Assembly: GCF_003148805.1 (NCBI RefSeq) | Contig: NZ_QGGX01000018.1 | Location: 1-64,000, forward strand | DNA length: 64,000 nucleotides | Origin: Aminobacter sp. AP02 | Lineage (GTDB): Bacteria > Pseudomonadota > Alphaproteobacteria > Rhizobiales > Rhizobiaceae | Direction: 5' to 3' | In this document: piece after piece, positions 27,389 to 36,271 of the stretch | Numbering within the stretch: position 1 is the stretch's first letter | Layout: every line of letters starts with the position of its first letter | Program-made: the position numbers and the translations under genes | Notes under the pieces: model-generated | What the model was told of the DNA's origin: nothing | The model's input: the letters and a program-made list of their open reading frames with translations, nothing else | Databases searched by the model: none

Positions 27389-28093
27389 ATGGGCGAACAT
27401 ACAGTCCGGTCCTTCGACGAGGAACTCCAACACGTCGACCAGCTCATCCGCGACATGGGCGACCTCGCCGGCTCGATGGTTGCCGGTGCCATCCGCGCAC
27501 TGTTGTCGTCCGACCAGGCGCTCGGGCAGAGCATCGTTGCCGACGACACGATCATGGACGCCAAGCAGCGCGAGCTCGACAACAGTGCCATCACGCTGAT
27601 CGCCAAGCGCCAGCCGATGGCGCAGGACCTGCGCGCCGTGGTTGGCGCCATCCGCATGGCGGGCGATCTCGAACGCATCGGCGACCTCGCCAAGAACATC
27701 GCCAAGCGCGTCGGCGCCGTCGGCCAGTCGCCGACGCCCCGCAATCTCTCGCATTCGATCGATACCATGGCTCAGCTGGTGCTCGACCAGGTACGCGGTG
27801 TCGTTGATCTCTATGTCGCGCGCCAGGCCGAGGGCCTGAAGAACCTGCGCGTCGACGACCAGAAGATCGACATCCAGTACAATGCGGTCTTCCGCGAACT
27901 CCTGACCTACATGATGGAAGATCCGCGCAACATCACTGCCTGCACGCATCTCTTGTTCTGCGCCAAGAACCTCGAGCGCATTGGCGACCACGTCACCAAC
28001 ATCGCCGAGAACGCCTATTTCGTGGTGACCGGCACGCAGCTGCCGCTTAACCGGCCGAAGGTCGACGAAACCACTTCGACGGTTTCGGCCTGA
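27389..28093 (+). CDS. phoU: phosphate signalling protein PhoU
   Basis: 234 residues made of two repeated three-helix PhoU bundles, each with the metal-contact E/DxxxD pattern (GDLERIGDLAKNIA in the first, KNLERIGDHVTNIAE in the second). PhoU represses the Pho response in high phosphate through PstB and the sensor kinase. GAGGAAG precedes ATG 27389. It lies 41 bases after pstB. Confidence 0.95.
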   Translation: MGEHTVRSFDEELQHVDQLIRDMGDLAGSMVAGAIRALLSSDQALGQSIVADDTIMDAKQRELDNSAITLIAKRQPMAQDLRAVVGAIRMAGDLERIGDLAKNIAKRVGAVGQSPTPRNLSHSIDTMAQLVLDQVRGVVDLYVARQAEGLKNLRVDDQKIDIQYNAVFRELLTYMMEDPRNITACTHLLFCAKNLERIGDHVTNIAENAYFVVTGTQLPLNRPKVDETTSTVSA

Positions 28094-28191
28094 GAACTTC
28101 CGCAACCGCATGCGTTTGGCGCGGGGGCGCTGCATAGGTTAAATCAGCGTATGGTCCGCAAGCGGCCATGCGCCAGGACAAGGTATAGCCG

Positions 28192-28881
28192 ATGATCGCT
28201 CCCAAGGTCATGTTGGTCGAAGACGAAGAGCCGCTGGGCGTGCTGCTTCGCTACAATCTCGAATCCGAAGGCTACCAGGTCGAGGTCGTCACGCGTGGCG
28301 ACGAGGCCGAGATCAGGCTGCAGGAAAACGTACCGGACCTTCTGGTTCTCGACTGGATGGTGCCGGCACTTTCCGGCATCGAACTGTGCCGCCGGCTTCG
28401 CATGCGCCCAGACACCGAGCGCCTGCCGATCATCATGCTGACCGCGCGCGGCGAAGAGAGCGATCGCGTGCGCGGGTTGTCGACGGGCGCCGACGATTAT
28501 CTGGTCAAGCCGTTCTCGACGCCTGAGTTCATGGCGCGGGTCAAGGCATTGCTGCGTCGGGCCAAGCCAGAGGTGCTGTCTTCGGTGCTCAAGGTCGGCG
28601 ACATCATGCTCGACCGCGAGTCGCACCGGGTCTACCGCAAGAAGAGCGAGATCAAACTCGGGCCGACCGAGTTTCGCCTGCTCGAATTCATGATGCGGCA
28701 TCCCGGCCGGGTGTTTTCGCGCAGCCAGCTGCTCGACAATGTCTGGGGCGAGACGATTTATATCGACGAACGCACGGTGGACGTTCATGTCGGGCGTCTG
28801 CGCAAGGCGGTCAACAATGGCCGCATGCCCGATGTGATCCGCACCATCCGTGGCGCCGGTTACGCCATCCGCGAGGATTAA
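28192..28881 (+). CDS. phoB: phosphate response regulator PhoB
   Basis: 229 residues. Receiver domain with VEDEEPLG acidic pair, phosphoacceptor Asp in LVLDWMVPALSG and the conserved Lys in YLVKPF, then an OmpR-type winged helix with the TVDVHVGRLRKAV recognition region. It closes the pst operon, 98 bases after phoU. Its stop overlaps the stop of the convergent ROK gene (TTAA). The matching kinase gene phoR is not adjacent. Confidence 0.95.
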   Translation: MIAPKVMLVEDEEPLGVLLRYNLESEGYQVEVVTRGDEAEIRLQENVPDLLVLDWMVPALSGIELCRRLRMRPDTERLPIIMLTARGEESDRVRGLSTGADDYLVKPFSTPEFMARVKALLRRAKPEVLSSVLKVGDIMLDRESHRVYRKKSEIKLGPTEFRLLEFMMRHPGRVFSRSQLLDNVWGETIYIDERTVDVHVGRLRKAVNNGRMPDVIRTIRGAGYAIRED

Positions 28882-30119
28882 GCGACATCGGCCCCGGTAT
28901 GGCGCGGGGTCGTGCCTGAGGCGAAGATCTCCTGATCGACATAGAGCAGGGCGCGCATCAGGCAGCCCAGGCGGATGAGAGGAACCTCGTTCGGCTCGGT
29001 GTCGAAGGAGATCGCCTTTGAATGCAGTCCGCCCGCAGTTCTGGCGATCGCTGCGCGGACATGCGGCTCCATCAGGTCGAAGGCGGTAGCGCCTACGCCG
29101 ACAAAGGCAAGCGGTGCCGGGTCGATCAGCGCGAACATCGAGCCCAGGCCGAAGCCGATGGCTTCACCTGCCTTGCGGAACGCCTCGCGCTCGGGACCGT
29201 CATGGTCGCGGGCGGCGTCGGCAAGAGCCGTGATGTCCTCGTCGGAGAGGTCGGCGAGAGGCTCGGCATTCTCGTCGCCGAGACGGGCATTGCGCCAGAT
29301 CGCATAGTTGCCGGCATAGGCCTCGACACAGCCGCGCCGACCGCAGCGACAGAGCGCTCCGTCCGGGCGATGGATCATATGGCCGAACTCGCCACCCGAC
29401 GAATGCGTTCCGGTGAACAGTTCGCCCTTCAGCACCAGCCCCATGCCGATGCCATGCGAAAGCAGGATGGCAATGAAGTCGTCGCGGTAGCGGGCCGGGT
29501 CGCGCCAGCGCAGGGCCTCGGCGATCATGTTGCAGTCGTTTTCGACCGTCACCGGCACGCCGAACTCCTGCTCGAGGCTGTCGGCAAAGGGGATGTCGTC
29601 ATGCGAGGTGATCGGTGACCACAGCAGCTTGCGCGAGCCGGAATCGGTGATGCCCTGGACGGCGAGGGCGATGCGAAGAACCGGCCCGTTCGATGTTTCG
29701 ACGCGCGCGATCAGGTCCCGGATCATGGCGACGCATTCGTCGATCAGCGCGTGAGCGGCCATACGCTGCGTCACGAGGCGGCGGCTGTCTTCGACGATCG
29801 TGTTGCCGGCATAGTCGATGACGGCGGCCGAAAGGCTGTTGAGCGAAAGCACGACCGCAACGATGGATGCAGCCTTGGGATCGAGCGCCAATGCAACTTG
29901 CGGACGCCCACGTTTCATTGCCGCCTGTTCGTTGCCCTTGGCTTCGGCAAGGATGCCCTCGGCGATCAGATCGGAAGCTATGGTCGATATGGTGGAGTGG
30001 CTGAGGCCAGTTGTGGCGGCAATTTCTGTGCGCGAGGGCTGGCTGGCGCGACGAACGGCGGATATAACCATGGCGCGGTTGCGCCGTCTCAGATCGTCGT
30101 GACGTATGCCGACCGACAT
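28878..30119 (-). CDS. ROK family transcriptional repressor of the xyl operon
   Basis: 413 residues from ATG 30119 (MSVGIRHDDLRRRNRAMVIS). An N-terminal MarR-type winged helix (RTEIAATTGLSHSTISTIAS) is followed by a ROK sugar-kinase-like domain with the zinc motif CRCGRRGCVEAY. The ROK sugar site normally includes His of that region. It is divergent from a xylose-type ABC operon and two AT-rich palindromes lie between them, the standard layout of a sugar-responsive repressor such as XylR. The frame is open for 29 more codons upstream without a ribosome site. Confidence 0.9.
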   Translation of the reverse strand: MSVGIRHDDLRRRNRAMVISAVRRASQPSRTEIAATTGLSHSTISTIASDLIAEGILAEAKGNEQAAMKRGRPQVALALDPKAASIVAVVLSLNSLSAAVIDYAGNTIVEDSRRLVTQRMAAHALIDECVAMIRDLIARVETSNGPVLRIALAVQGITDSGSRKLLWSPITSHDDIPFADSLEQEFGVPVTVENDCNMIAEALRWRDPARYRDDFIAILLSHGIGMGLVLKGELFTGTHSSGGEFGHMIHRPDGALCRCGRRGCVEAYAGNYAIWRNARLGDENAEPLADLSDEDITALADAARDHDGPEREAFRKAGEAIGFGLGSMFALIDPAPLAFVGVGATAFDLMEPHVRAAIARTAGGLHSKAISFDTEPNEVPLIRLGCLMRALLYVDQEIFASGTTPRHTGADVA

Positions 30120-30212
30120 GTGCTCGTCTTCCTCCCGGCGAAGCGCTGCCCTTCTTATGCGGCAGTCCCTTAGCGCGCCAAGTAATAGTGACAGAGCCGA
30201 AGCCAAATGTCT

Positions 30213-30239
30213 TTATTTATTTCGAGCTCCGAAAAAATA
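30213..30239. promoter_or_regulatory. ROK operator 1
   Basis: The half-site TTATTTCGAG (30217-30226) faces CTCCGAAAAAATA (30227-30239), a near-palindrome that matches the second site downstream. It lies nearer the repressor gene, so it probably serves autoregulation. Confidence 0.65.
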
Positions 30240-30261
30240 GCAGAGACCGCGCGAAAGCATG

Positions 30262-30310
30262 TTGACAGCGGCTGGTCGTTGAGTCAGTATTTTTTCGAGG
30301 CTCGAAAAAA
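30262..30310 (+). promoter_or_regulatory. xylF promoter with overlapping ROK operator 2
   Basis: TTGACA (30262-30267) and CAGTAT (30285-30290) are spaced by 17 bases. A perfect inverted repeat, TTTTTTCGAG, one G, CTCGAAAAAA (30290-30310), begins on the last base of the -10 element. Repressor bound there would block transcription start. It is the better of two similar palindromes in this divergent region. Confidence 0.75.
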
Positions 30311-30369
30311 AGAGCTTCTCCAAGGGCTATCGCGAAGTAGGCGCGCCCATTGGGCGCAGGGAGGAAATC

Positions 30370-31410
30370 ATGAAAAAGTTTACCACCGCCATCCTGGCGG
30401 GTGTCGCCATGACTCTGTCGCTTTCGGCAGTGGCTTCGGCGAAGGACAAGGTCATCGGCGTGTCGTGGTCGAACTTCCAGGAAGAACGCTGGAAGACCGA
30501 CGAAGCCGCGATGAAGGCTGCCATTGAAGCCGCCGGCGACAAGTACATCTCGGCTGACGCACAGTCGTCGCCGGCTAAGCAGTTGACCGACGTCGAGAGC
30601 CTGATCTCGCAGGGCGCCAACGCCCTGATCATCCTGGCGCAGGACGCATCGGCCATCGGACCGGCTGTCGACAAGGCTGTCGCCGAGGGCATCCCGGTCG
30701 TCGGCTATGACCGCCTGATCGAAAACAAGGACGCCTTCTACCTCACCTTCGACAACAAGGAAGTCGGTCGCATGCAGGCCAAGGGCGTGTTCGCCGCCAA
30801 GCCTGAAGGCAACTACGTCTTCATCAAGGGCAGCGGTGCCGATCCGAACGCCGACTTCCTGTTTGCGGGCCAGATGGAAGTGCTCAAGGAAGCCGTCGAC
30901 GCCGGCAAGATCAAGAATGTCGGCGAGGCCTACACCGACGGCTGGCTGCCGGCCAACGCCCAGAAGAACATGGAGCAGTTCCTGACCGCCAACGACAACA
31001 AGATCGATGCGGTCGTGGCTTCCAACGACGGCACCGCTGGCGGTGCGATCGCAGCGCTCCAGGCGCAGGGCCTTGCCGGCTCGGTGCCGGTATCGGGCCA
31101 GGACGGCGACCATGCCGCGCTCAACCGCATCGCGCTTGGCACCCAGACCGTATCGGTGTGGAAGGACGCGCGCGAACTGGGCAAGAACGCGGCCGAGATC
31201 GCCTCGCAGCTCGCCGACGGCAAGAAGATGGAAGAGATCGCCAACGTCACCAAGTTCAAGACACCTGGCGGCCTCGAACTGAACTCGGTCTTCCTGACCC
31301 CGGTTCCGATCACCAAGGACAACCTCAACGTCGTCATCGACGCCGGCTGGGTTGGCAAGGACGTGGTCTGCCAGGGCGTGGCTGCCGGTTCGGTTGCTGC
31401 CTGCAACTAA
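30370..31410 (+). CDS. xylF: sugar ABC transporter binding protein, XylF type
   Basis: 346 residues with signal peptide [23 protein letters not shown] and a periplasmic-binding-protein fold of the ribose/xylose group. The N-terminal segment [20 protein letters not shown] and the central [12 protein letters not shown] match XylF closely. GGGAGG precedes the ATG. First gene of the xylF-xylH-xylG importer, controlled by the ROK repressor. A terminator-like hairpin follows, which would keep the binding protein in excess. Xylose as the substrate is inferred from family resemblance. Confidence 0.9.
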   Translation: MKKFTTAILAGVAMTLSLSAVASAKDKVIGVSWSNFQEERWKTDEAAMKAAIEAAGDKYISADAQSSPAKQLTDVESLISQGANALIILAQDASAIGPAVDKAVAEGIPVVGYDRLIENKDAFYLTFDNKEVGRMQAKGVFAAKPEGNYVFIKGSGADPNADFLFAGQMEVLKEAVDAGKIKNVGEAYTDGWLPANAQKNMEQFLTANDNKIDAVVASNDGTAGGAIAALQAQGLAGSVPVSGQDGDHAALNRIALGTQTVSVWKDARELGKNAAEIASQLADGKKMEEIANVTKFKTPGGLELNSVFLTPVPITKDNLNVVIDAGWVGKDVVCQGVAAGSVAACN

Positions 31411-31432
31411 GACCGGATAGATCCGATCGCAG

Positions 31433-31460
31433 AACGCCGCGGCTTGTCCGCGGCGTTTTT
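31433..31460 (+). terminator. hairpin with T-run between xylF and xylH
   Basis: AACGCCGCGG (31433-31442) pairs with CCGCGGCGTT (31448-31457) and is followed by more T. Being inside an operon, it is likely a partial terminator that sets xylF expression above xylH and xylG. Confidence 0.7.
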
Positions 31461-31549
31461 CAAAAGCGCCCGCTTCATGACATGGCGGATTGCCCCTATC
31501 ATGCGCACACCGGCTGCCGCGGAGACGGCCACCCGGTTGGGAGGTAACA

Positions 31550-32866
31550 ATGACAGAAACGACTTCCAACGCGCCGGCCGACCGAGCGCGAACGACCGAA
31601 CTCAGTCTGGTCGGACGCTTTCTTCGCGACACCGAGATCGATACGCGCATGCTTGGCATGATCGGAGCTCTGCTGCTGATCTGGGTGGGACTGCATATCC
31701 TCTCGGGCGGGTTGTTCCTGACGCCTCGCAACCTGTGGAACCTGTCGGTGCAGTCCGCTTCCGTGGCGATCATGGCGACCGGCATGGTGCTGGTGATCGT
31801 CACCCGCAACATCGACCTGTCCGTCGGCTCGGTGCAGGGCTTCATCGGAATGGTGATGGGCGTCACCCAGGCGGAGTTCTTGCCGCGCGTCATCGGCCTG
31901 CCGCTTGGTGATCCATGGATATGGGTCATAGCCCTTTGCGTCGGCCTGGCCATGGGCCTTGTCATCGGCGCCTTCCAAGGGTTCCTGATCGCCTATCTCG
32001 CGATCCCCGCCTTCATCGTGACGCTGGGCGGCCTGCTGGTCTGGCGCGGTGCCGCCTGGTGGGTCACCAGCGGCCGCACCGTTGCCCCGCTCGACCCGAC
32101 GTTCCAGCTGATGGGTGGCGGTCCCGCGGGCTCCATAGGAGCAACGGCAAGCTGGGTCATCGCCGTGATCGCCTGCGTGGCTGTCGTTTTGATGCTGATA
32201 AACGGACGCAGGCAGCGCAAGCGCTTCAAGTTCCCGCTGCGCCCGGTTTGGGCGGAGGTATTCCTCGGCATCGTCACCTGCGGTGCGATCCTGGGCGCCG
32301 TCAAGGTTGCTAATTCCTACCCCTGGCCGATCGGCATCGTGCGCAAATATGCCGAGGCCAATGGTATCACCATTCCCGAGGGCGGCCTGTTCATCGCCCA
32401 TGGTATCGCCATCCCGGTGCTGATCGCGGTAGCGATCGGCGTGATTATGACCTTCATCACGACGCGCACGCGCTTCGGCCGCTATGTCTTCGCAATCGGT
32501 GGCAATCCGGAAGCAGCTGAACTCGCCGGCATCAACACCCGCTGGGTGACGATGAAGATCTTCATGATCATGGGGCTCCTGACGGCGATCAGCGCCGCGA
32601 TTTCGTCGGCGCGCCAGAACGCCTCGACCAACGTCATGGGCACGCTAGACGAGCTGTTGGTCATCGCTGCCGCGGTCATTGGCGGCACGTCGTTGGCGGG
32701 CGGCTCCGGAACGGTGGCAGGTGCCATGCTCGGTGCGCTTTTGATGCAGTCGCTGCAGTCGGGCATGGTGCTGCTCGGCCTCGACACCCCGCTGCAAAAC
32801 ATCGTCGTCGGCATGGTGCTGGTCGTGGCCGTCTGGCTCGACACACTCTACCGCAAGCGCGTCTAA
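31550..32866 (+). CDS. xylH: sugar ABC transporter permease, XylH type
   Basis: 438 residues, about 10 membrane spans, of the ribose/xylose permease family. The N-terminus is cytosolic (about 40 residues), and [19 protein letters not shown] is the family's conserved early motif. Near the C-terminus [20 protein letters not shown] is the coupling region. GGGAGG lies before ATG 31550. It works with XylF and XylG. Confidence 0.92.
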   Translation: MTETTSNAPADRARTTELSLVGRFLRDTEIDTRMLGMIGALLLIWVGLHILSGGLFLTPRNLWNLSVQSASVAIMATGMVLVIVTRNIDLSVGSVQGFIGMVMGVTQAEFLPRVIGLPLGDPWIWVIALCVGLAMGLVIGAFQGFLIAYLAIPAFIVTLGGLLVWRGAAWWVTSGRTVAPLDPTFQLMGGGPAGSIGATASWVIAVIACVAVVLMLINGRRQRKRFKFPLRPVWAEVFLGIVTCGAILGAVKVANSYPWPIGIVRKYAEANGITIPEGGLFIAHGIAIPVLIAVAIGVIMTFITTRTRFGRYVFAIGGNPEAAELAGINTRWVTMKIFMIMGLLTAISAAISSARQNASTNVMGTLDELLVIAAAVIGGTSLAGGSGTVAGAMLGALLMQSLQSGMVLLGLDTPLQNIVVGMVLVVAVWLDTLYRKRV

Positions 32867-32886
32867 CGAAATCGGGAGCCAAGATC

Positions 32887-33675
32887 ATGGAACAGACCCG
32901 TATCCCGCTCGTCGACCTGAAGAACATCTCGATCGCCTTCGGCGGCATCCGCGCCGTCGACGACGCTTCGGTCGACCTCTTTCCCGGCGAAGTCGTGGCC
33001 CTGCTCGGCCACAATGGCGCTGGCAAGTCGACACTGATCAAGATCCTGTCGGGGGCTTACAAGCGTGACAGTGGCACGATCTTCGTCAACGGCAGCGAGG
33101 CGCAAATCGCCAATCCGCGCGATGCCAAGAAATACGGCATCGAGACGATCTACCAGACACTCGCCTTGGCCGACAATGTCGACGCGGCGGCGAACCTTTT
33201 CCTCGGGCGCGAGATCATGACCGCCTACGGCACGCTGGACGACGTCGCCATGGAAGCCGAGGCACGCAAGGTGATGGGCCGGCTCAACCCGCGGTTCCAG
33301 CGTTTCAAGGAGCCGGTGAGCAAGCTGTCGGGCGGCCAGCGCCAGTCGGTGGCGATCGCGCGCGCGATCCTGTTCAACGCCCGCATCCTGATCATGGACG
33401 AGCCGACGGCGGCACTTGGACCGCAGGAGACGGCGCAAGTCGGCGAACTGGTCAAGCAGCTCAAGGCCGACGGCATCGGCATCTTCCTGATCAGCCACGA
33501 CATCCATGACGTCTTCGATCTCGCCGACCGCGTCTGCGTGATGAAGAACGGCCAGGTCGTCGGCACGGCGCGCACCCAGGACGTCACCAAGGACGAGGTG
33601 CTCGGCATGATCATTCTCGGCAAATGCCCGCCCGGGGCCATCCCGGGGCCGGGAGCGATGCAGATCGCGGCCTGA
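32887..33675 (+). CDS. xylG: sugar ABC transporter ATP-binding protein, single-domain XylG type
   Basis: 262 residues with one nucleotide-binding domain, not the double domain of enterobacterial XylG. Walker [10 protein letters not shown], signature [14 protein letters not shown], Walker [14 protein letters not shown] and the switch His in LISHDIHDV are present. Single-domain forms that pair with XylH/XylF are normal in rhizobia. It lies 20 bases after xylH and is the last gene of the operon. Confidence 0.92.
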   Translation: MEQTRIPLVDLKNISIAFGGIRAVDDASVDLFPGEVVALLGHNGAGKSTLIKILSGAYKRDSGTIFVNGSEAQIANPRDAKKYGIETIYQTLALADNVDAAANLFLGREIMTAYGTLDDVAMEAEARKVMGRLNPRFQRFKEPVSKLSGGQRQSVAIARAILFNARILIMDEPTAALGPQETAQVGELVKQLKADGIGIFLISHDIHDVFDLADRVCVMKNGQVVGTARTQDVTKDEVLGMIILGKCPPGAIPGPGAMQIAA

Positions 33676-33715
33676 AGTCCGCCTCGAATTGATCAAACTG
33701 GCAATCCCGGTTCCA

Positions 33716-33757
33716 AGCATATCGCGAAAAGCTGTTCCCACTTTTCGCGATCATGCT
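33716..33757. repeat. palindromic intergenic repeat
   Basis: ATCGCGAAAAG (33721-33731) pairs with CTTTTCGCGAT (33741-33751), and flanking AGCAT/CATGCT extends the dyad. The core GTTCCCACTTTT matches what I recall of a dispersed intergenic palindrome of Rhizobiales. Without a T-run it is not a clear terminator. Only this copy was recognised in the window. Confidence 0.5.
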
Positions 33758-33791
33758 GTAATGAACGAGGGGAAATGCGAGCCAGCCAGAA

Positions 33792-35399
33792 TTGAGAAAA
33801 TACTTTCCCAGTCTGATCTTTGCTGCAGTCACGCTGGTCAGCCTGACGATGGCAGCGCTTGTCTATCTGGCGACGGTCGAGGCAGCCCGCATCAAGTTCC
33901 AGGCGGTGGCGGACGATGCGCTTAACCGCATCGAGGGCAAGGTGGAGTTCGACCTTGCCCTGCTGCATGCCACGCAGGCGATGTTCGCCGCCCAGAAGGG
34001 CGAAATCTCGCGCGACCAGTTCCGTTCCTTTTTCGGTTCGCTCGATGTCGCCAGGAATTTCTCCGGCCTGCGCGGCATAGGTTTCCTGAGGTTCATCGAA
34101 ACCGGCAAGGAAGACATAGTCACGCGCGAGCTGAAGGACAGCTACGGCATCGACCGTCAGCTTTTTCCGGACACAACTCTGCAATGGCGGGCGCCGATCG
34201 TGCTGTTTGAGCCGATGAGCAAGGCAAGCCTCGATGCGATGGGCTTCGACATGGCGACCGACCCGTTGCGGAAAGCCGCCATCGAGGCGGCGATGGCCAG
34301 CCATGGTGAATCCAGAGCAACCGGGCGCGTGCTGCTCGGCCAAGCCAACGACGATGCAGCACGCCAGCCGGGTATCTTGGTGTTCTCGCGTGTCGACAGG
34401 CCGGATGGCGAAGGGTCGGCACCCGCCGGGTTCCTGTATGTCGCATTCCGCACTGCCGAGCTGTTTCAGGCCGCGCTCGGCAAGGCGCCGTTGCTGCCGG
34501 TGTCGGTGGAAGTGTTCGACGGGACGAGAGGCGAAGACACGCTGCTGTTTCGTTCGGAGGCGCCGCCCGACCCCGGTTTTGGCGACAGTTTCTCGGTGGT
34601 GCGCGAGACCAGTGTCGCCGGCCGCAAGTGGACGATCAATTTTCGACCGAGCACCGTCTTCGTGCCGCCATCGCCTCGGACGGCACCCTTGATGCTGGGC
34701 CTGTTCGGGCTCGTGCTGGCAGGGTCCATCGCCCTTGTTGCCCGCTACCAGCAGCGTGCCTACGAGGCGGCGAGCCTGCTGCACGAGACGACCGAAAAGA
34801 GCCTCCTCGAGAAGGATCTGATGCTCCAGGAGATGAAGCACCGCATCAAGAACCTGATCGCACGCGTTCTGGCGATGGCGCGGCAGACGGCTGCAGGCTC
34901 CAAGGATGTCGACGAATTCTCGGGATCGTTTTCAGCACGGCTGCAGGCCATGGCCGCGTCGCAGGATATGCTGACGCGCTCGCGTTGGCAGAAAGCCGAT
35001 CTCAGCGAACTCCTGCGCATCGAACTCGGCCAGGTGTTCGGCAAAGAACTACCCGAGGGCATGACGTCGGGTCCCTCGGTCGAGCTCGACGAAACGACCA
35101 CGCAGGCGCTCGGCCTGACGTTCCACGAACTGGCGACCAACGCCTTGAAGTATGGCGATGGCGACAACTCCGTTGGCGGGCTGAAGGTGGAATGGCACCT
35201 CAATGGCCACGGCAAGGGGCGGCGACTGGTGCTGAACTGGGCGGAGCGCAACGGCAAGGGCGTCTCAGCGCCAGAAAAGATAGGCTTTGGTACCAAGCTG
35301 ATCGACATGAACATTACCCGCGAGCTGGAAGGCCGCATTGTGCGGCACTATGCGCAGGACGGGCTCAGGGTCGAGATCGACATACCGTTTCACGACTGA
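33792..35399 (+). CDS. CHASE-domain HWE-type sensor histidine kinase
   Basis: 535 residues. A first membrane span (about 7-27), a periplasmic CHASE domain (about 40-260), a second span (about 297-317), then an HWE/HisKA_2 kinase core. The phosphorylated His is in LQEMKHRIKNLIARVLAMAR, the N box in FHELATNALKYG, and the family-defining Trp-x-Glu in VLNWAERNG. It would sense a small extracellular ligand. The start is TTG at 33792 with no clear ribosome site, so a few residues are uncertain. HWE kinases in alphaproteobacteria often feed the PhyR stress pathway, and phyR lies 3 kb downstream. Confidence 0.88.
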   Translation: MRKYFPSLIFAAVTLVSLTMAALVYLATVEAARIKFQAVADDALNRIEGKVEFDLALLHATQAMFAAQKGEISRDQFRSFFGSLDVARNFSGLRGIGFLRFIETGKEDIVTRELKDSYGIDRQLFPDTTLQWRAPIVLFEPMSKASLDAMGFDMATDPLRKAAIEAAMASHGESRATGRVLLGQANDDAARQPGILVFSRVDRPDGEGSAPAGFLYVAFRTAELFQAALGKAPLLPVSVEVFDGTRGEDTLLFRSEAPPDPGFGDSFSVVRETSVAGRKWTINFRPSTVFVPPSPRTAPLMLGLFGLVLAGSIALVARYQQRAYEAASLLHETTEKSLLEKDLMLQEMKHRIKNLIARVLAMARQTAAGSKDVDEFSGSFSARLQAMAASQDMLTRSRWQKADLSELLRIELGQVFGKELPEGMTSGPSVELDETTTQALGLTFHELATNALKYGDGDNSVGGLKVEWHLNGHGKGRRLVLNWAERNGKGVSAPEKIGFGTKLIDMNITRELEGRIVRHYAQDGLRVEIDIPFHD

Positions 35400-35423
35400 C
35401 AGGCTTTTGCCGGACAAGCAAAA

Positions 35424-35451
35424 CCCGGCGGCGACATCGGTCGACGCCGGG
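35424..35451 (-). terminator. terminator of the glycine-zipper lipoprotein gene
   Basis: CCCGGCG (35424-35430) pairs with CGCCGGG (35445-35451), and the minus-strand side reads into TTTTGC. It separates two converging genes. Confidence 0.6.
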
Positions 35452-35468
35452 CGATGGAATGCTTGCGC

Positions 35469-35714
35469 TTAGCGGCAGCGTGCGGTGTAGAGCTGGCCGC
35501 GGCTATCGCGATATTCGCAGTAGCCATTGCGGAGGTTGCGGACGAGAAGGCCCGACGCCGCGCCAACGGCGCCGCCAATCAAAGCACCCTTGCCACCGCC
35601 GATAAGCCCGCCGGCCACCGCTCCTACGCCCGTGCCAACGGCGAGGTCGCGCTCGGTGGTCGTGCAGCCTGAAATCGCAACGAGCGCTGCAAGGGCAATA
35701 ATCATCTTCTTCAT
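35469..35714 (-). CDS. glycine-zipper outer-membrane lipoprotein
   Basis: 81 residues. Lipoprotein signal with lipobox AISGC (Cys at about 17), then a glycine-zipper helix pair (GTGVGAVAGGLIGGGKGALI, then GGAVGAASGLL) and a short tail with two Cys. Resembles small YMGG/OmpA-like-linked lipoproteins of rhizobia that insert in or brace the outer membrane. No EcfG-type site was found upstream, although the gene lies beside the stress cluster. Confidence 0.82.
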   Translation of the reverse strand: MKKMIIALAALVAISGCTTTERDLAVGTGVGAVAGGLIGGGKGALIGGAVGAASGLLVRNLRNGYCEYRDSRGQLYTARCR

Positions 35715-35831
35715 ATGGTTCAGTCCTCTCGCTTCAAAATCGTCCCTTCCGGTACTTAGCGCATCGGCTCAAGAATCGGAATCATTTTCAGCTGCGCGTC
35801 CATGTACCGGTGTATCGTCGTATTTGGGGCA

Positions 35832-36152
35832 TCAGTGAACATAGGCCGGCTTGGCGCTGGCCGTACCGGAAGCGACGACGACTTTGGAAACCGAAAGGGA
35901 CGCATCGAGCGTGCCGTTGGGCAGGACATTCCAGGTCAGCTGATCGTAGTCGTCCTCAAGTGCCGGGTCGACCTGCAGGCATTTTGCGAAGAGCCGCGGA
36001 TACCCGGGCGCAAGGGTGCTCAAGGCATTGGGTAACTCGCTTTGGCAGTCCTCGAAGGCTTCGAAAACCGCCGTTGGCGGCCGAACCTCTCGGCAGCCAG
36101 ACAAATCCTGCGAGCAGGAAACGACCAACAAAAGTGCTGCGATGTGTTCCAT
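35832..36152 (-). CDS. secreted protein of unknown function, EcfG promoter upstream
   Basis: 106 residues from ATG 36152 (MEHIAALLLVVSCSQDLSGC). The N-terminus is a short signal-like hydrophobic stretch; the mature part has three or four cysteines and a conserved-looking end, DDYDQLTWNVLPNGTLDASL. I recognise no family. An EcfG-type promoter lies about 25 bases upstream, placing it in the general stress regulon. Upstream in-frame codons exist but lie at or before that promoter. Confidence 0.7.
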   Translation of the reverse strand: MEHIAALLLVVSCSQDLSGCREVRPPTAVFEAFEDCQSELPNALSTLAPGYPRLFAKCLQVDPALEDDYDQLTWNVLPNGTLDASLSVSKVVVASGTASAKPAYVH

Positions 36153-36174
36153 GGCCAAACCACCTTGCCCATGA

Positions 36175-36200
36175 AACGGCCATCTACGGCGAAAAGTTCC
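36175..36200 (-). promoter_or_regulatory. EcfG-type promoter (GGAAC-N17-CGTT) for the secreted protein gene
   Basis: On the minus strand GGAAC (36200-36196), 17 bases, CGTT (36178-36175). The predicted start of transcription is about 15 bases before the ATG at 36152. Confidence 0.7.
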
Positions 36201-36271
36201 ATGATACTCGTGACTCAAAATGCCTAGAACTTTTGGGCTATAGAGGCTGCCGGCCCGGCAGTCCGGCAGCC

